Of a DNA stretch of 34,297 nt, positions 23,991 to 32,540 are shown in pieces (within the stretch, counting starts at the first letter, position 1; each line of letters begins with the position of its first letter). The stretch comes from Archangiaceae bacterium (GTDB lineage: Bacteria > Myxococcota > Myxococcia > Myxococcales > Myxococcaceae). Location of the stretch: the NCBI GenBank assembly GCA_016879935.1, contig JAACJQ010000180.1:1-34297 (forward strand), written 5' to 3'. The notes under the pieces are model-generated. The model worked only from the letters and a program-made list of their open reading frames with translations, had not been told where the DNA came from and ran no database searches. Position numbers and translations under genes: made by a program.

Positions 23991-24539
23991 TTACTTCAGC
24001 AACCCGCTCAGCATGCCCATCGCGCCGCCGTCCTGAGCAGGCGCGCCAGCCGTCGGAGCCGCTCCACCACCCGCCAGCATCGGCAGCGCCGTCGTGACGG
24101 TCTGCATCAGCTCCGGCGACAGCTTCGACTGAAGGAACTTGAAGAGAATCGGCGCGATGAGGGCCGCCTTGCCCGCGTCGAGACCGAACTGCCCGAGCAG
24201 GCCCGTCAACGCCGCAGCGCCACCAGCCGCCTGCATCGCCGCGCCCGCGTCTCCACCGACCATCGAGCCAACACCGCCGAGGAGCGAGCCGAGACCCGCC
24301 GCTCCGCCAGACGACGCGCCACCGAGCAGGCCCCCAATCGCCGCCATCGGATCAGCCGGCGCCGCTGCCGGAGCCTGAGCGCCCTGCCACTGCGCCGCCT
24401 CAGGAACCGCTGCGTCGACCTGACCACCGACCGCGGGACCGACGTGCTGCTTGACGAGGCCCATCAGCCCACCAGCGAGCCCCTGCGCCTGGCCCTGCGG
24501 AAGTCCCAGCTGCGATGCGAGTTGTCCGACGAGATCCAT
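23991..24539 (-). CDS. DUF2780-type protein
   Basis: This 182-aa protein resembles the DUF2780 family (VcgC/VcgE type). The N-terminal LVGQLASQLGLPQGQAQGLA, then GGLMGLVKQHVGP segment matches, as does the later LGQFGLDAGKAALIAPILFK, then FLQSKLSPELM block (about residues 110-140). Between them is a Gly/Ala/Met-rich low-complexity region with many GG pairs, and the C-terminus is again Gly/Ala-rich. There is no signal peptide. Function of the family is unknown. AGGAG at 24546-24550 (reverse strand) precedes the ATG. It lies between guaB and guaA on the same strand as both. Confidence 0.72.
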   Translation of the reverse strand: MDLVGQLASQLGLPQGQAQGLAGGLMGLVKQHVGPAVGGQVDAAVPEAAQWQGAQAPAAAPADPMAAIGGLLGGASSGGAAGLGSLLGGVGSMVGGDAGAAMQAAGGAAALTGLLGQFGLDAGKAALIAPILFKFLQSKLSPELMQTVTTALPMLAGGGAAPTAGAPAQDGGAMGMLSGLLK

Positions 24540-24634
24540 GTGTGGCTCCTGGTTGAAGGAGCCGCGTCAGTAGCACCGGAACACGTCACACAGTGCCGAC
24601 GCGCGTCATTCGAGCGGTGGAGCAACTCCCATGA

Positions 24635-26107
<1,473 letters not shown>

Positions 26108-26137
26108 CTAGCGCACCGCCCGGCGATCAACAACGGT

Positions 26138-26653
26138 TCACGCCCCACCCATGCGGAGCAGCCCTTCGAGCGAGTCGATCGTGACGAAGACGAACGCCGC
26201 GTCGCCCAGCGAGAGCACTTCGCCGTCGGTCAGAATCGCGAACTGATCGCCGACTTGCGCGCCGTTGATGAAGGTGCCGTTGGTCGAGCCGAGATCACGA
26301 ATCGCGATCACCTGCGGGCCCGACTGCCAGGTGAACTCGGCGTGGTGCGACGAGACGGAGGGATCTTCGACGATGACGTCGTTATCTTCGAGGCGGCCGA
26401 TGGTCTCGATGCGATCGGCGCCACCACCGACGGGCCACGCCACCATCGCGTCGAAGCCGAGCACCAGCGCCAGGGCGTGACGCGCGAGCTGCGGCTTGCC
26501 TGCGAGCACGACCGTCTTCGGCTGCTGCAGCGCTGCCCGGCGACGAAGCTCATCGGGAGGCTGCTGCACCAGCGCCGCGAACGGGAACGTCGTTCGAAGC
26601 TGCCCTGTGGCGCCCAGCTGGCGAAGTTCGCGAACGGTCAACCTCGGCACCAT
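26138..26653 (-). CDS. FHA-domain protein
   Basis: The 171-aa protein has an N-terminal helical region of unknown identity (1-75) and a C-terminal forkhead-associated domain (about 78-158), which binds phosphothreonine peptides. FHA hallmarks are present: GR (86-87), the SSHH stretch (101-104) with phosphopeptide-binding Ser and His, and the DLGSTNGTFINGAQV block (120-134) with Asn125. Partner kinases are not in the window. I start at the ATG giving MVPRLTVREL; an in-frame ATG at 26689 adds 12 residues and would overlap the divergent protease gene. Neither start has a convincing ribosome-binding site. Upstream of guaB by 39 bp. Confidence 0.85.
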   Translation of the reverse strand: MVPRLTVRELRQLGATGQLRTTFPFAALVQQPPDELRRRAALQQPKTVVLAGKPQLARHALALVLGFDAMVAWPVGGGADRIETIGRLEDNDVIVEDPSVSSHHAEFTWQSGPQVIAIRDLGSTNGTFINGAQVGDQFAILTDGEVLSLGDAAFVFVTIDSLEGLLRMGGA

Positions 26654-27716
26654 GGGAAAGAGAATAGACGTGAGGCAGGCTGTCGTCATGCTCGCACTCG
26701 CGCTGTTGGCTCCTCTCGCCGCGCTGCCCCTCGAACAGGTGGTTCAGAAGGTCGACGGCTCGGTGGTGACGGTTCGAATCGCCCAGAAGAAGACGACCTC
26801 GGGCGCTGGCGGAAAGTCCGTCTCGATCACCACCGGAACCGGCTCGGGCGTCGTGGTTCACCCCGACGGGTGGATCGTCACGGCCGCGCACGTCGTCGAC
26901 GAGGCCGACCTGATCGAGGTGGAGTTCGTCGACGCGCCCGCCTCCACCGCCGAGATCGTCACGCTCTCGCGCACCGAAGATCTCGCCCTGCTCAAGGTCG
27001 ACAAGGTGCCCAAGAAGGTCGTCGTCGCGCCGCTGGGAGACTCCGAGGTGCTCAAGCCCGGCATGCGGCTGTTCGCCATCGGCGCGCCGCTCGGCCTCAC
27101 GCACACCGTCACCTCCGGCGTCGTCAGTGCCCTCCGCACCGACACCCGCAAAGGCCCCCACCCCAGCCGCCTGCTCCAGACCGACGTGCCCATCAACCAG
27201 GGCAACTCTGGCGGCCCGCTCTTCAACGAAGACGGAGAGGTCGTCGGCATCGCCAGCTTCATCGCCTCGAAGTCGGGCGGCTCCATGGGCCTCAACTTCG
27301 CCATTCCCACCTCGACGGTGCGCAGCCGGCTGTTCGAAGCCCCGCTCCCGTGGATTGGCGTCTCGGTGCGCTTCGTCTCGAAGGAGTTCGCCGAGGTCAT
27401 GAACTGGCCGGTCGAAGCCGGCCTGCTCGTCGAGAAGGTGAAAGACGACGGCGCAGCCGACAAGGCGGGCCTTCATGGCGGCATGATCGAGGCCGAGATC
27501 GGGGGCTCCACGATCATTCTGGGCGGCGATCTCGTGCTGCGCGTGAACGGGTTCGCGACGACCGACTCGAAGGCCATTGGCAAGTCGCTCGCCGCCATGC
27601 AGCCCGGAGACAGCATCAAGTACGACGTGCTCTGCGCCGGCACGGCGAAGACGATCGAGGTGCCGCTGCCGAAGCTGCCGAAGATTCCGACGTTGACGGC
27701 CGTGAAGTCGAAGTGA
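26652..27716 (+). CDS. HtrA/Deg-like serine protease with one PDZ domain
   Basis: Exported protease of the trypsin-like S1C (HtrA/DegP) family, expected to degrade or hold misfolded envelope proteins. With the ATG at 26652 it is 354 aa. The hydrophobic segment VVMLALALLAPLAALPL (11-27) is a signal peptide or anchor. The triad is intact: His80 (TAAHV), Asp110 (TEDLALL), Ser186 (QGNSGGPL). One PDZ domain follows (about 240-330, PWIGVSVRF to LRVNGFATTDSKAIGKSL). Internal starts at GTG 26670 and ATG 26688 would give a more standard signal peptide. It has one PDZ where DegP has two, resembling DegS. PilZ-Hsp70 follows 31 bp downstream. Confidence 0.92.
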   Translation: MGKRIDVRQAVVMLALALLAPLAALPLEQVVQKVDGSVVTVRIAQKKTTSGAGGKSVSITTGTGSGVVVHPDGWIVTAAHVVDEADLIEVEFVDAPASTAEIVTLSRTEDLALLKVDKVPKKVVVAPLGDSEVLKPGMRLFAIGAPLGLTHTVTSGVVSALRTDTRKGPHPSRLLQTDVPINQGNSGGPLFNEDGEVVGIASFIASKSGGSMGLNFAIPTSTVRSRLFEAPLPWIGVSVRFVSKEFAEVMNWPVEAGLLVEKVKDDGAADKAGLHGGMIEAEIGGSTIILGGDLVLRVNGFATTDSKAIGKSLAAMQPGDSIKYDVLCAGTAKTIEVPLPKLPKIPTLTAVKSK

Positions 27717-27747
27717 CGGCCGTGAACAAGGTCGACTCAGCCGAGCG

Positions 27748-29922
27748 GTGGGATTAACTCCCGACGTTCTCGTGACGAGCGCCAAGCCGATCAGCCTCTC
27801 GGTTCGCCTGCCGTTCAACACGGCCGAGGAGTTCCTTGGCGGCTACGGCTCGAACATCACGCGCGGCGGCATCTACCTGCGCGCGAGGCAGCTGCACGCT
27901 CCGGGAACGCCCGTCACGCTCGAGGTGAAGCTCGCCGACGGCCAGCGCCTGCTCTACGGCAACGCGACGGTCTCGTGGGTGACGGGAACGCGCGGTGAAG
28001 GCGTCACCGGCATGGGGTTCAAGTTCATCACCCTCGACGCACAGAGCCGGCGCTTTCTCGAAGCGGCGGCGGCCGCGATGCCACACGCGCGCAGCCCGGA
28101 GCCGCCCGTTCCTCGCAACGTCGGCCCCATCGACACGCGGCCTGATGCCGTCGAGCCACCGCCTCCGCCTGCACCACCGCCGTCACAGGCGCAGGCCGAG
28201 CTGCCCTCCGAAGCGAGCGGGCGTCTGCTCGTGCAGGGCGCCGCCGGCCCCGAGATCAAAGCGCCCGAGTTCGAAGCGCCGCCCTCGGAGCCGCCGCGCG
28301 ATGGGCCGATCATCGGCATCGATCTCGGCACCACCAATTCGTGCGCGGCCATCGTGAAAGATGGTCAGCCGGTCGTGTCGCGCAGCCGCGATGGGCAGTC
28401 GCTCATTCCGTCGGTCGTCGCCCTCACCTCTCGCGGAAAGCTGATCTGCGGAGGCGCCGCGCGCAGCCAGCTCGTCACCAACCCGCGATGGACGGTGGCC
28501 GGCTTCAAGCGCCTCGTCGGCCGTGAGTACGAGTCGCCCGAGGTGCAGGAGCTGCTGCCCCGCTTCACGTGGGAGGTCGTGCCCACCGAAAGCGGTGACT
28601 GCGGCGTGAAGCTGGCCGACCGCGTGTACTCACTCGAGCAGATGTCGGCGATGGTGCTGCGCGAGGTGAAGCAGCTCGCCGAGCAGACGCTGCAGCAGCC
28701 CATCAACCGCGCGGTGATCACCGTGCCTGCCTGGTACTCGGAGAAGCAGCGCCTGACGGTGCGTGAGGCCGGCCGGCTCGCGGGCCTGCACGTCGAGCGC
28801 ATCGTGAACGAGCCGACGGCGGCGGCGCTCGCGTGGGGCTATGGCCGTCGCAAGAGCCAGCGCGTGCTCGTGTACGATCTGGGCGGTGGCACCTTCGACG
28901 CGTCGGTGCTCGAGCTGTCCGACTCGGTCTACGAGGTCGTCTCCACCGGCGGAGATCCCTTCCTCGGCGGCCTCGACTTCGACCACGCGATCGTCGGCTG
29001 GCTGCTTGCCGAGTTCGAAGCGAAGTACGACGCGCTTTTCAACGATCGCGTCTCGATTCAGCGCGTACAAGACGCCGCCGAGCGCACGAAGATCGCGCTG
29101 TCGGACAAGACCGAGTCGCGCATTCACGTGCCGTTCGTGACACTCGTGAAGAACCAGCCCGTCGATCTCGACGTCACGATGACGCGCGCGCAGCTCGTGT
29201 CGCTCACGCGGCACCTGGTCGATCGCACGATGGAGGTCTGCCAGGAGGTGCTGCAGGCCCGGTACCTGCGCGCCGATCAGATCGACGAGATTCTGCTGGT
29301 TGGTGGTCAGGCCCGCGCACCGCTCGTTCAGGAGCGCATCACCCTGCTCTTCGGCCGCCGGCCGCTCTTCGGCATGAACCCCGAAGAGGCCGTCGCGCAA
29401 GGCGCCGCGTTGCTCGCGCACTCGCTCGAGACGAAGGGTGGGCTGCTGCTGATCGACGTGCTCCCGATGTCGATCGGCATCGGCCTGCCGGGCGGGCGCT
29501 TCTACCCGATCATTCAGCGCAACACGGCGCTGCCCGTGACCCGCAGCTACCGCGTCTCGACGACGAAGGAGAACCAGAGCGAGCTCGAACTCTCGATCTT
29601 CCAGGGCGAGTCGGCGCTGGTGCGAAACAACCACCTGCTCGGGGTCTTCAAGATCGCGAACCTGCCGCCGGGTCCACGCGGGGCCGTGAGCGTCGAGCTC
29701 GCCTTCGAGCTGTCGAACGAGTGCATTCTGACCATCACCGCGAAGGAGGACTCGACGGGCCAGACCGTGAGCACCACCTACGCGACGCAGCAGACGCCCG
29801 ACGCCGCTCGCAAGAAGGTCGCGACGCTCGAGTCCGAAGGGCCCGAGCTGACGGCCGAGGAGATCGCCGCCGCCAAGCCGACCGGCCTCTTCGCCTTCTT
29901 CAAGCGCTTGTTCGGCGGGTGA
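27748..29922 (+). CDS. PilZ-Hsp70 fusion protein lacking the lid, with MinD-like C-terminal tail
   Basis: A 724-aa fusion. Residues about 12-105 form a PilZ-like domain of the Myxococcus paralogous type (SNITRGGIYLRARQL, then GVTGMGFKFITLD); the RxxxR c-di-GMP motif is not visible and [DN]xSxxG appears as NITRGG, so ligand binding is uncertain. After a Pro/Glu-rich linker (110-183), an apparently full Hsp70 ATPase domain starts at IIGIDLGTTNS (188-198), with NEPTAAALAWGYG (from 354) and DLGGGTFDASVL (from 377). The linker motif LLLIDVLPMSIGIG and a beta substrate-binding domain follow (to about 670). The helical lid is missing; instead about 35 residues end in TGLFAFFKRLFGG, very like the MinD membrane-targeting helix. 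GTG start. Hsp70 identity is certain; membrane targeting is inferred. Confidence 0.95.
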   Translation: MGLTPDVLVTSAKPISLSVRLPFNTAEEFLGGYGSNITRGGIYLRARQLHAPGTPVTLEVKLADGQRLLYGNATVSWVTGTRGEGVTGMGFKFITLDAQSRRFLEAAAAAMPHARSPEPPVPRNVGPIDTRPDAVEPPPPPAPPPSQAQAELPSEASGRLLVQGAAGPEIKAPEFEAPPSEPPRDGPIIGIDLGTTNSCAAIVKDGQPVVSRSRDGQSLIPSVVALTSRGKLICGGAARSQLVTNPRWTVAGFKRLVGREYESPEVQELLPRFTWEVVPTESGDCGVKLADRVYSLEQMSAMVLREVKQLAEQTLQQPINRAVITVPAWYSEKQRLTVREAGRLAGLHVERIVNEPTAAALAWGYGRRKSQRVLVYDLGGGTFDASVLELSDSVYEVVSTGGDPFLGGLDFDHAIVGWLLAEFEAKYDALFNDRVSIQRVQDAAERTKIALSDKTESRIHVPFVTLVKNQPVDLDVTMTRAQLVSLTRHLVDRTMEVCQEVLQARYLRADQIDEILLVGGQARAPLVQERITLLFGRRPLFGMNPEEAVAQGAALLAHSLETKGGLLLIDVLPMSIGIGLPGGRFYPIIQRNTALPVTRSYRVSTTKENQSELELSIFQGESALVRNNHLLGVFKIANLPPGPRGAVSVELAFELSNECILTITAKEDSTGQTVSTTYATQQTPDAARKKVATLESEGPELTAEEIAAAKPTGLFAFFKRLFGG

Positions 29923-29923
29923 A

Positions 29924-29948
29924 CATCAATCACTGCGGGTGATTGATG
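29924..29948 (+). terminator. Perfect 10-bp hairpin after the Hsp70 fusion gene
   Basis: CATCAATCAC and GTGATTGATG pair perfectly around a TGCGG loop, starting one base after the Hsp70 stop codon. It is AT-richer than its surroundings. No T tract follows, so it may be a terminator of atypical form, an mRNA 3'-end stabiliser or a protein-binding palindrome rather than a classical terminator. Confidence 0.45.
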
Positions 29949-29965
29949 GGCGCGCAACGGGTGAC

Positions 29966-29990
29966 GGAACTTTGGGCGCCCCGGTGCGTT
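29966..29990 (+). promoter_or_regulatory. ECF-sigma-type promoter upstream of the DUF697/SHOCT gene
   Basis: GGAAC at 29966-29970 and CGTT at 29987-29990 are separated by exactly 16 bp, the arrangement recognised by many ECF sigma factors of the SigE/RpoE type. Transcription would start near 29997, giving a leader of about 34 nt with GAGGGGA before the ATG at 30031. GGAAC and GTTCC also form an imperfect inverted repeat. Confidence 0.6.
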
Positions 29991-30030
29991 CCAAGCGCGC
30001 ATACTCGCCGCACCACTCGAGGGGATTCCC

Positions 30031-30591
30031 ATGACCAGCCCAGCCGCCGCAGCCGACTCCGTCATTCGCCAGCACGTCTACTGGAGCGTGGGCGCTGGCC
30101 TCGTGCCCGTGCCCATCGCCGACTTCGTGGCCGTGACCGCCGTGCAGGTCGATCTCATTCGGCAGCTCTGCAGCCTGTACGGTTCGTCGTACGACGAAGG
30201 CACCGGGAAGATCTGGGTGGGCGCGCTCACGGGTGGCGCGGTGGCCCGCATCGGCGCCTCGGCCATCAAGGCGATCCCCGGCATCGGGACGATTCTCGGT
30301 GGCGTGTCGATGTCGATCGCGTCGGGAGCATCGACCTACGCCGTGGGCCAGGTGGTGAAGAACCACCTCGCGAGCGGCGGCACGATGACCAACCTCGACG
30401 TCGAGGCGGCGAAGAAGAAGTACGCGAGCGAGTACGAGAAGGGCAAAGAGGTCGCGAAGGAGGCGTCGCAGAACAAGGAAGCCGGCGACGTGTTCGAGAA
30501 GCTCGCGAAGCTGGGCGAGCTGCGGGACAAGGGCGTCATCACCGAGAAGGAGTTCGAGGCGAAGAAGGCCCAGCTCCTCAAGGACGTCTGA
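30031..30591 (+). CDS. DUF697-type membrane protein with C-terminal SHOCT domain
   Basis: The 186-aa protein has a DUF697-like N-terminal region (about 12-112): hydrophobic segments VYWSVGAGLVPVPIADFVAV and GALTGGAVARIGASAIKAIP followed by GIGTILGGVSMSIASGAS, with the family's VPVPIAD turn and VDLIRQLCSLYG helix. A charged linker follows, then a SHOCT motif (about 152-184, LGELRDKGVITEKEFEAKKA), a short oligomerisation/anchor domain. DUF697 proteins are linked to membrane-associated GTPase or stress contexts, but the role here is unknown. Start chosen from GAGGGGA 5 bp before the ATG. An ECF-type promoter lies upstream, suggesting stress induction. Its stop abuts the stop of the convergent DUF1501 gene with no gap. 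Confidence 0.86.
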   Translation: MTSPAAAADSVIRQHVYWSVGAGLVPVPIADFVAVTAVQVDLIRQLCSLYGSSYDEGTGKIWVGALTGGAVARIGASAIKAIPGIGTILGGVSMSIASGASTYAVGQVVKNHLASGGTMTNLDVEAAKKKYASEYEKGKEVAKEASQNKEAGDVFEKLAKLGELRDKGVITEKEFEAKKAQLLKDV

Positions 30592-31806
30592 TCACAACAG
30601 CGACGTGTGCGGGTTGGCACCCCACATCGTCGTGCTGGGAGCCCCGGCCACCGCCGTCAGATACGACCAGAGCCCGGCGTAACCAGGCGTTCCCATCGGC
30701 AACCGGTAGCCCGCATTGGCGCCAGCGTCGAATCGGCCCGTCGAGCCCTGACGCACCCGCTTGCCGAAGACGGTCGCGCTGGTGCCGCTCCCGTGCTCCG
30801 AGGCCGTCGCCGTGTTGCCCCCGATACGCGCGAAGTCACCCCACAACAACGTGACGACGTTACGGCCCTGCATCGCCAACGTTCGCTCGAGGAAGATGCG
30901 AAGCGACGGGAGAATTCCAGAACGCATCATCTCGCGCGACACGTTGCCCGTACCGTCGCCGTGGGTGTCCCAGTTGTGGAAGTCGGCACCCAACTTCACG
31001 CCCGGGCTGGAGACACAGACGACGTCGACACCAGCCTTGATCATCAACTCGGCGCCAGCGAGCTGCGAGGTGAACGAGCTGGCTGACGTGTCGGTTGGCG
31101 CCAGGCCGTAGGCGGTCGCGATCTCGTTCCAGTCGATGCCAGGCGGAGGCGGCTGCTTGAGCGCGTTGATCAACGAGTGCGTGCCTTCCCACGTCTTCTT
31201 CAGCGCGTTGGGGCTGTGCTGAGAGCGGGCCGCGCCGTAGGCCAGCGAGGCTTCGAGCGCCCTGGCCAGCTGCGGGCGGCCAGCACCTGCCGTCTCGTTC
31301 GACACCAGCGCGATCGCCGCCGAGAGATCGGGTACCGCCGTCATCGCAACGCCGTTCACTGCGCGGTGTGGCGCCCCTCGTGCGGGTGCCTGCCCGAAGT
31401 GCACACAGCGAAACGGCGCGGTGCCCTGCAGCGCATTGGCGAGGAGGAGCGGCACGCTCTGGCCCTTGTCGAACCAGGCATACTGGAGCGCGAAGTCGTG
31501 ACCCGATGCGCGGTGGTTCACGCCGACCGTCGCCATCTTCTGAAGCACCGGATCGGGCAACGAGCCGATGGTCGAGGCGTCGACGACGACGCCATTGCCG
31601 AGGTCACGAACGTTCGAGGCAGCGCAACCGTAGAGGTTCTTCGACACGTAGCCGTCGGCCGCCGAGAAGAACGCGTTGTACCCACCGTCGAGGTACACCA
31701 GCACGATGGTCGGCTTCTCTGTCGCGGTGACGTCGGCTCGCGCGGTCGCCGAGACGGCCAGCGAACCTGCACCGCTCCACAGCAGCTGTCGTCTTGAGAG
31801 GCGCAT
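30592..31806 (-). CDS. DUF1501 family exported protein
   Basis: Secreted protein of the DUF1501 family, related to the alkaline phosphatase/sulfatase fold. I start at the ATG of MRLSRRQLLWSGAGSLAVSA because it gives a twin-arginine-like signal (SRRQLL plus hydrophobic stretch, cut near TARA); the open frame extends further upstream but through the preceding gene. The 404-aa product has family blocks VLVYLDGGYNAFFSA (near residue 35), NWDTHGDGTGN (about 275), and LLWGDFARIGGNTATASEHG (about 325), equivalent to the GEFGRTP...H region of DUF1501. Substrate unknown. Lies 8 bp after the lipoprotein gene and is the third gene of a probable operon. Confidence 0.88.
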   Translation of the reverse strand: MRLSRRQLLWSGAGSLAVSATARADVTATEKPTIVLVYLDGGYNAFFSAADGYVSKNLYGCAASNVRDLGNGVVVDASTIGSLPDPVLQKMATVGVNHRASGHDFALQYAWFDKGQSVPLLLANALQGTAPFRCVHFGQAPARGAPHRAVNGVAMTAVPDLSAAIALVSNETAGAGRPQLARALEASLAYGAARSQHSPNALKKTWEGTHSLINALKQPPPPGIDWNEIATAYGLAPTDTSASSFTSQLAGAELMIKAGVDVVCVSSPGVKLGADFHNWDTHGDGTGNVSREMMRSGILPSLRIFLERTLAMQGRNVVTLLWGDFARIGGNTATASEHGSGTSATVFGKRVRQGSTGRFDAGANAGYRLPMGTPGYAGLWSYLTAVAGAPSTTMWGANPHTSLL

Positions 31807-31814
31807 TCCAGGGC

Positions 31815-32540
31815 TCAGTTGGCGAGGAAGTTGGGGGAAGCGAAGACCGACGCGCACACCAGAGCCCAGCGCTTCTTCACGTCGGGCTCCTCGAGCGTGA
31901 GCGCCAAGTCGGCGCACGCCGCGAGCTCGGAGCGGGTGGGCGCTCGGAGCCACGCCGCGCGCATGGTTCTGCTGCAGAACGCCTCGGCGCTCGCGCGCGT
32001 CGGGGGAGCTGCGGTGTGCTCGAACCACCCCGACTTGAGCGACGGCGTCGTCGTGGCGGAGGCTCGCTCGCACACCTTCGCCGCGTACTGGAGCGTGACG
32101 TAGACGGCGAAAGCGCCGACCTCGCTCTCCTCGTACCACCCCGCTGGCACCACCCCGAACGCAGCGCCCACCCCCGGGTTCGTCAGCTCCGAGTCGCCGG
32201 TGGTGTTGGTGCCCAACGACCGGGCGATCTCGGTCATCACGCTCCAGTTCGGCGAGTTCGGGTCCTTCGTGCTGCGAAAGGGACGGTGATTGTCGACGAG
32301 CGCTGCGACGTCACCTCGGCCGGCCTCGAGCGGCTCTCCGGCCAAGCCGAGGTAGCCGCGGCCTGACGAAGCGTTCATGCAGGTGGCCACCGACGGCAAC
32401 GAAGGAATGACTGGTGCCACACCGCTCGTCGTCGGGTCAGACGACTCCGCGGGGCTCGTGACGTCGACTGGGCCACCGACGACGATCGTGCCTTCGCAGC
32501 CCAGCGAGCAGACCACGAGGAGCAAGCCGGCGCGGGTCAT
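31815..32540 (-). CDS. Lipoprotein in cytochrome/DUF1501 operon
   Basis: The 241-aa protein begins MTRAGLLLVVCSLGCEGTIV, a lipoprotein signal with lipobox SLGC (Cys15). A Ser/Thr/Pro-rich spacer follows (about 20-50), then a helical domain with several Cys. The C-terminus (RAPTRSELAACADLALTLEE, then WALVCASVFASPNFLAN) resembles the closing segment of secreted cytochrome-associated DUF1553/DUF1592-type proteins, in which a CxxLxxSxxFL-like helix ends the domain. No CxxCH haem motif is present. The start shares an ATGA overlap with the cytochrome-like gene upstream. Function unknown; it probably works with its two operon partners in the envelope. Confidence 0.8.
   Translation of the reverse strand: MTRAGLLLVVCSLGCEGTIVVGGPVDVTSPAESSDPTTSGVAPVIPSLPSVATCMNASSGRGYLGLAGEPLEAGRGDVAALVDNHRPFRSTKDPNSPNWSVMTEIARSLGTNTTGDSELTNPGVGAAFGVVPAGWYEESEVGAFAVYVTLQYAAKVCERASATTTPSLKSGWFEHTAAPPTRASAEAFCSRTMRAAWLRAPTRSELAACADLALTLEEPDVKKRWALVCASVFASPNFLAN

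Noticed and set aside
26496-26651. N-terminal extension of the HtrA-like protease
   Set aside because: It would be antisense to the FHA gene and place a Ser/Arg-rich tail before the signal peptide.
31807-32139. N-terminal extension of the DUF1501 protein
   Set aside because: The frame is open but Arg-rich and overlaps the lipoprotein gene; the ATG at 31806 gives a clean twin-arginine-type signal peptide.
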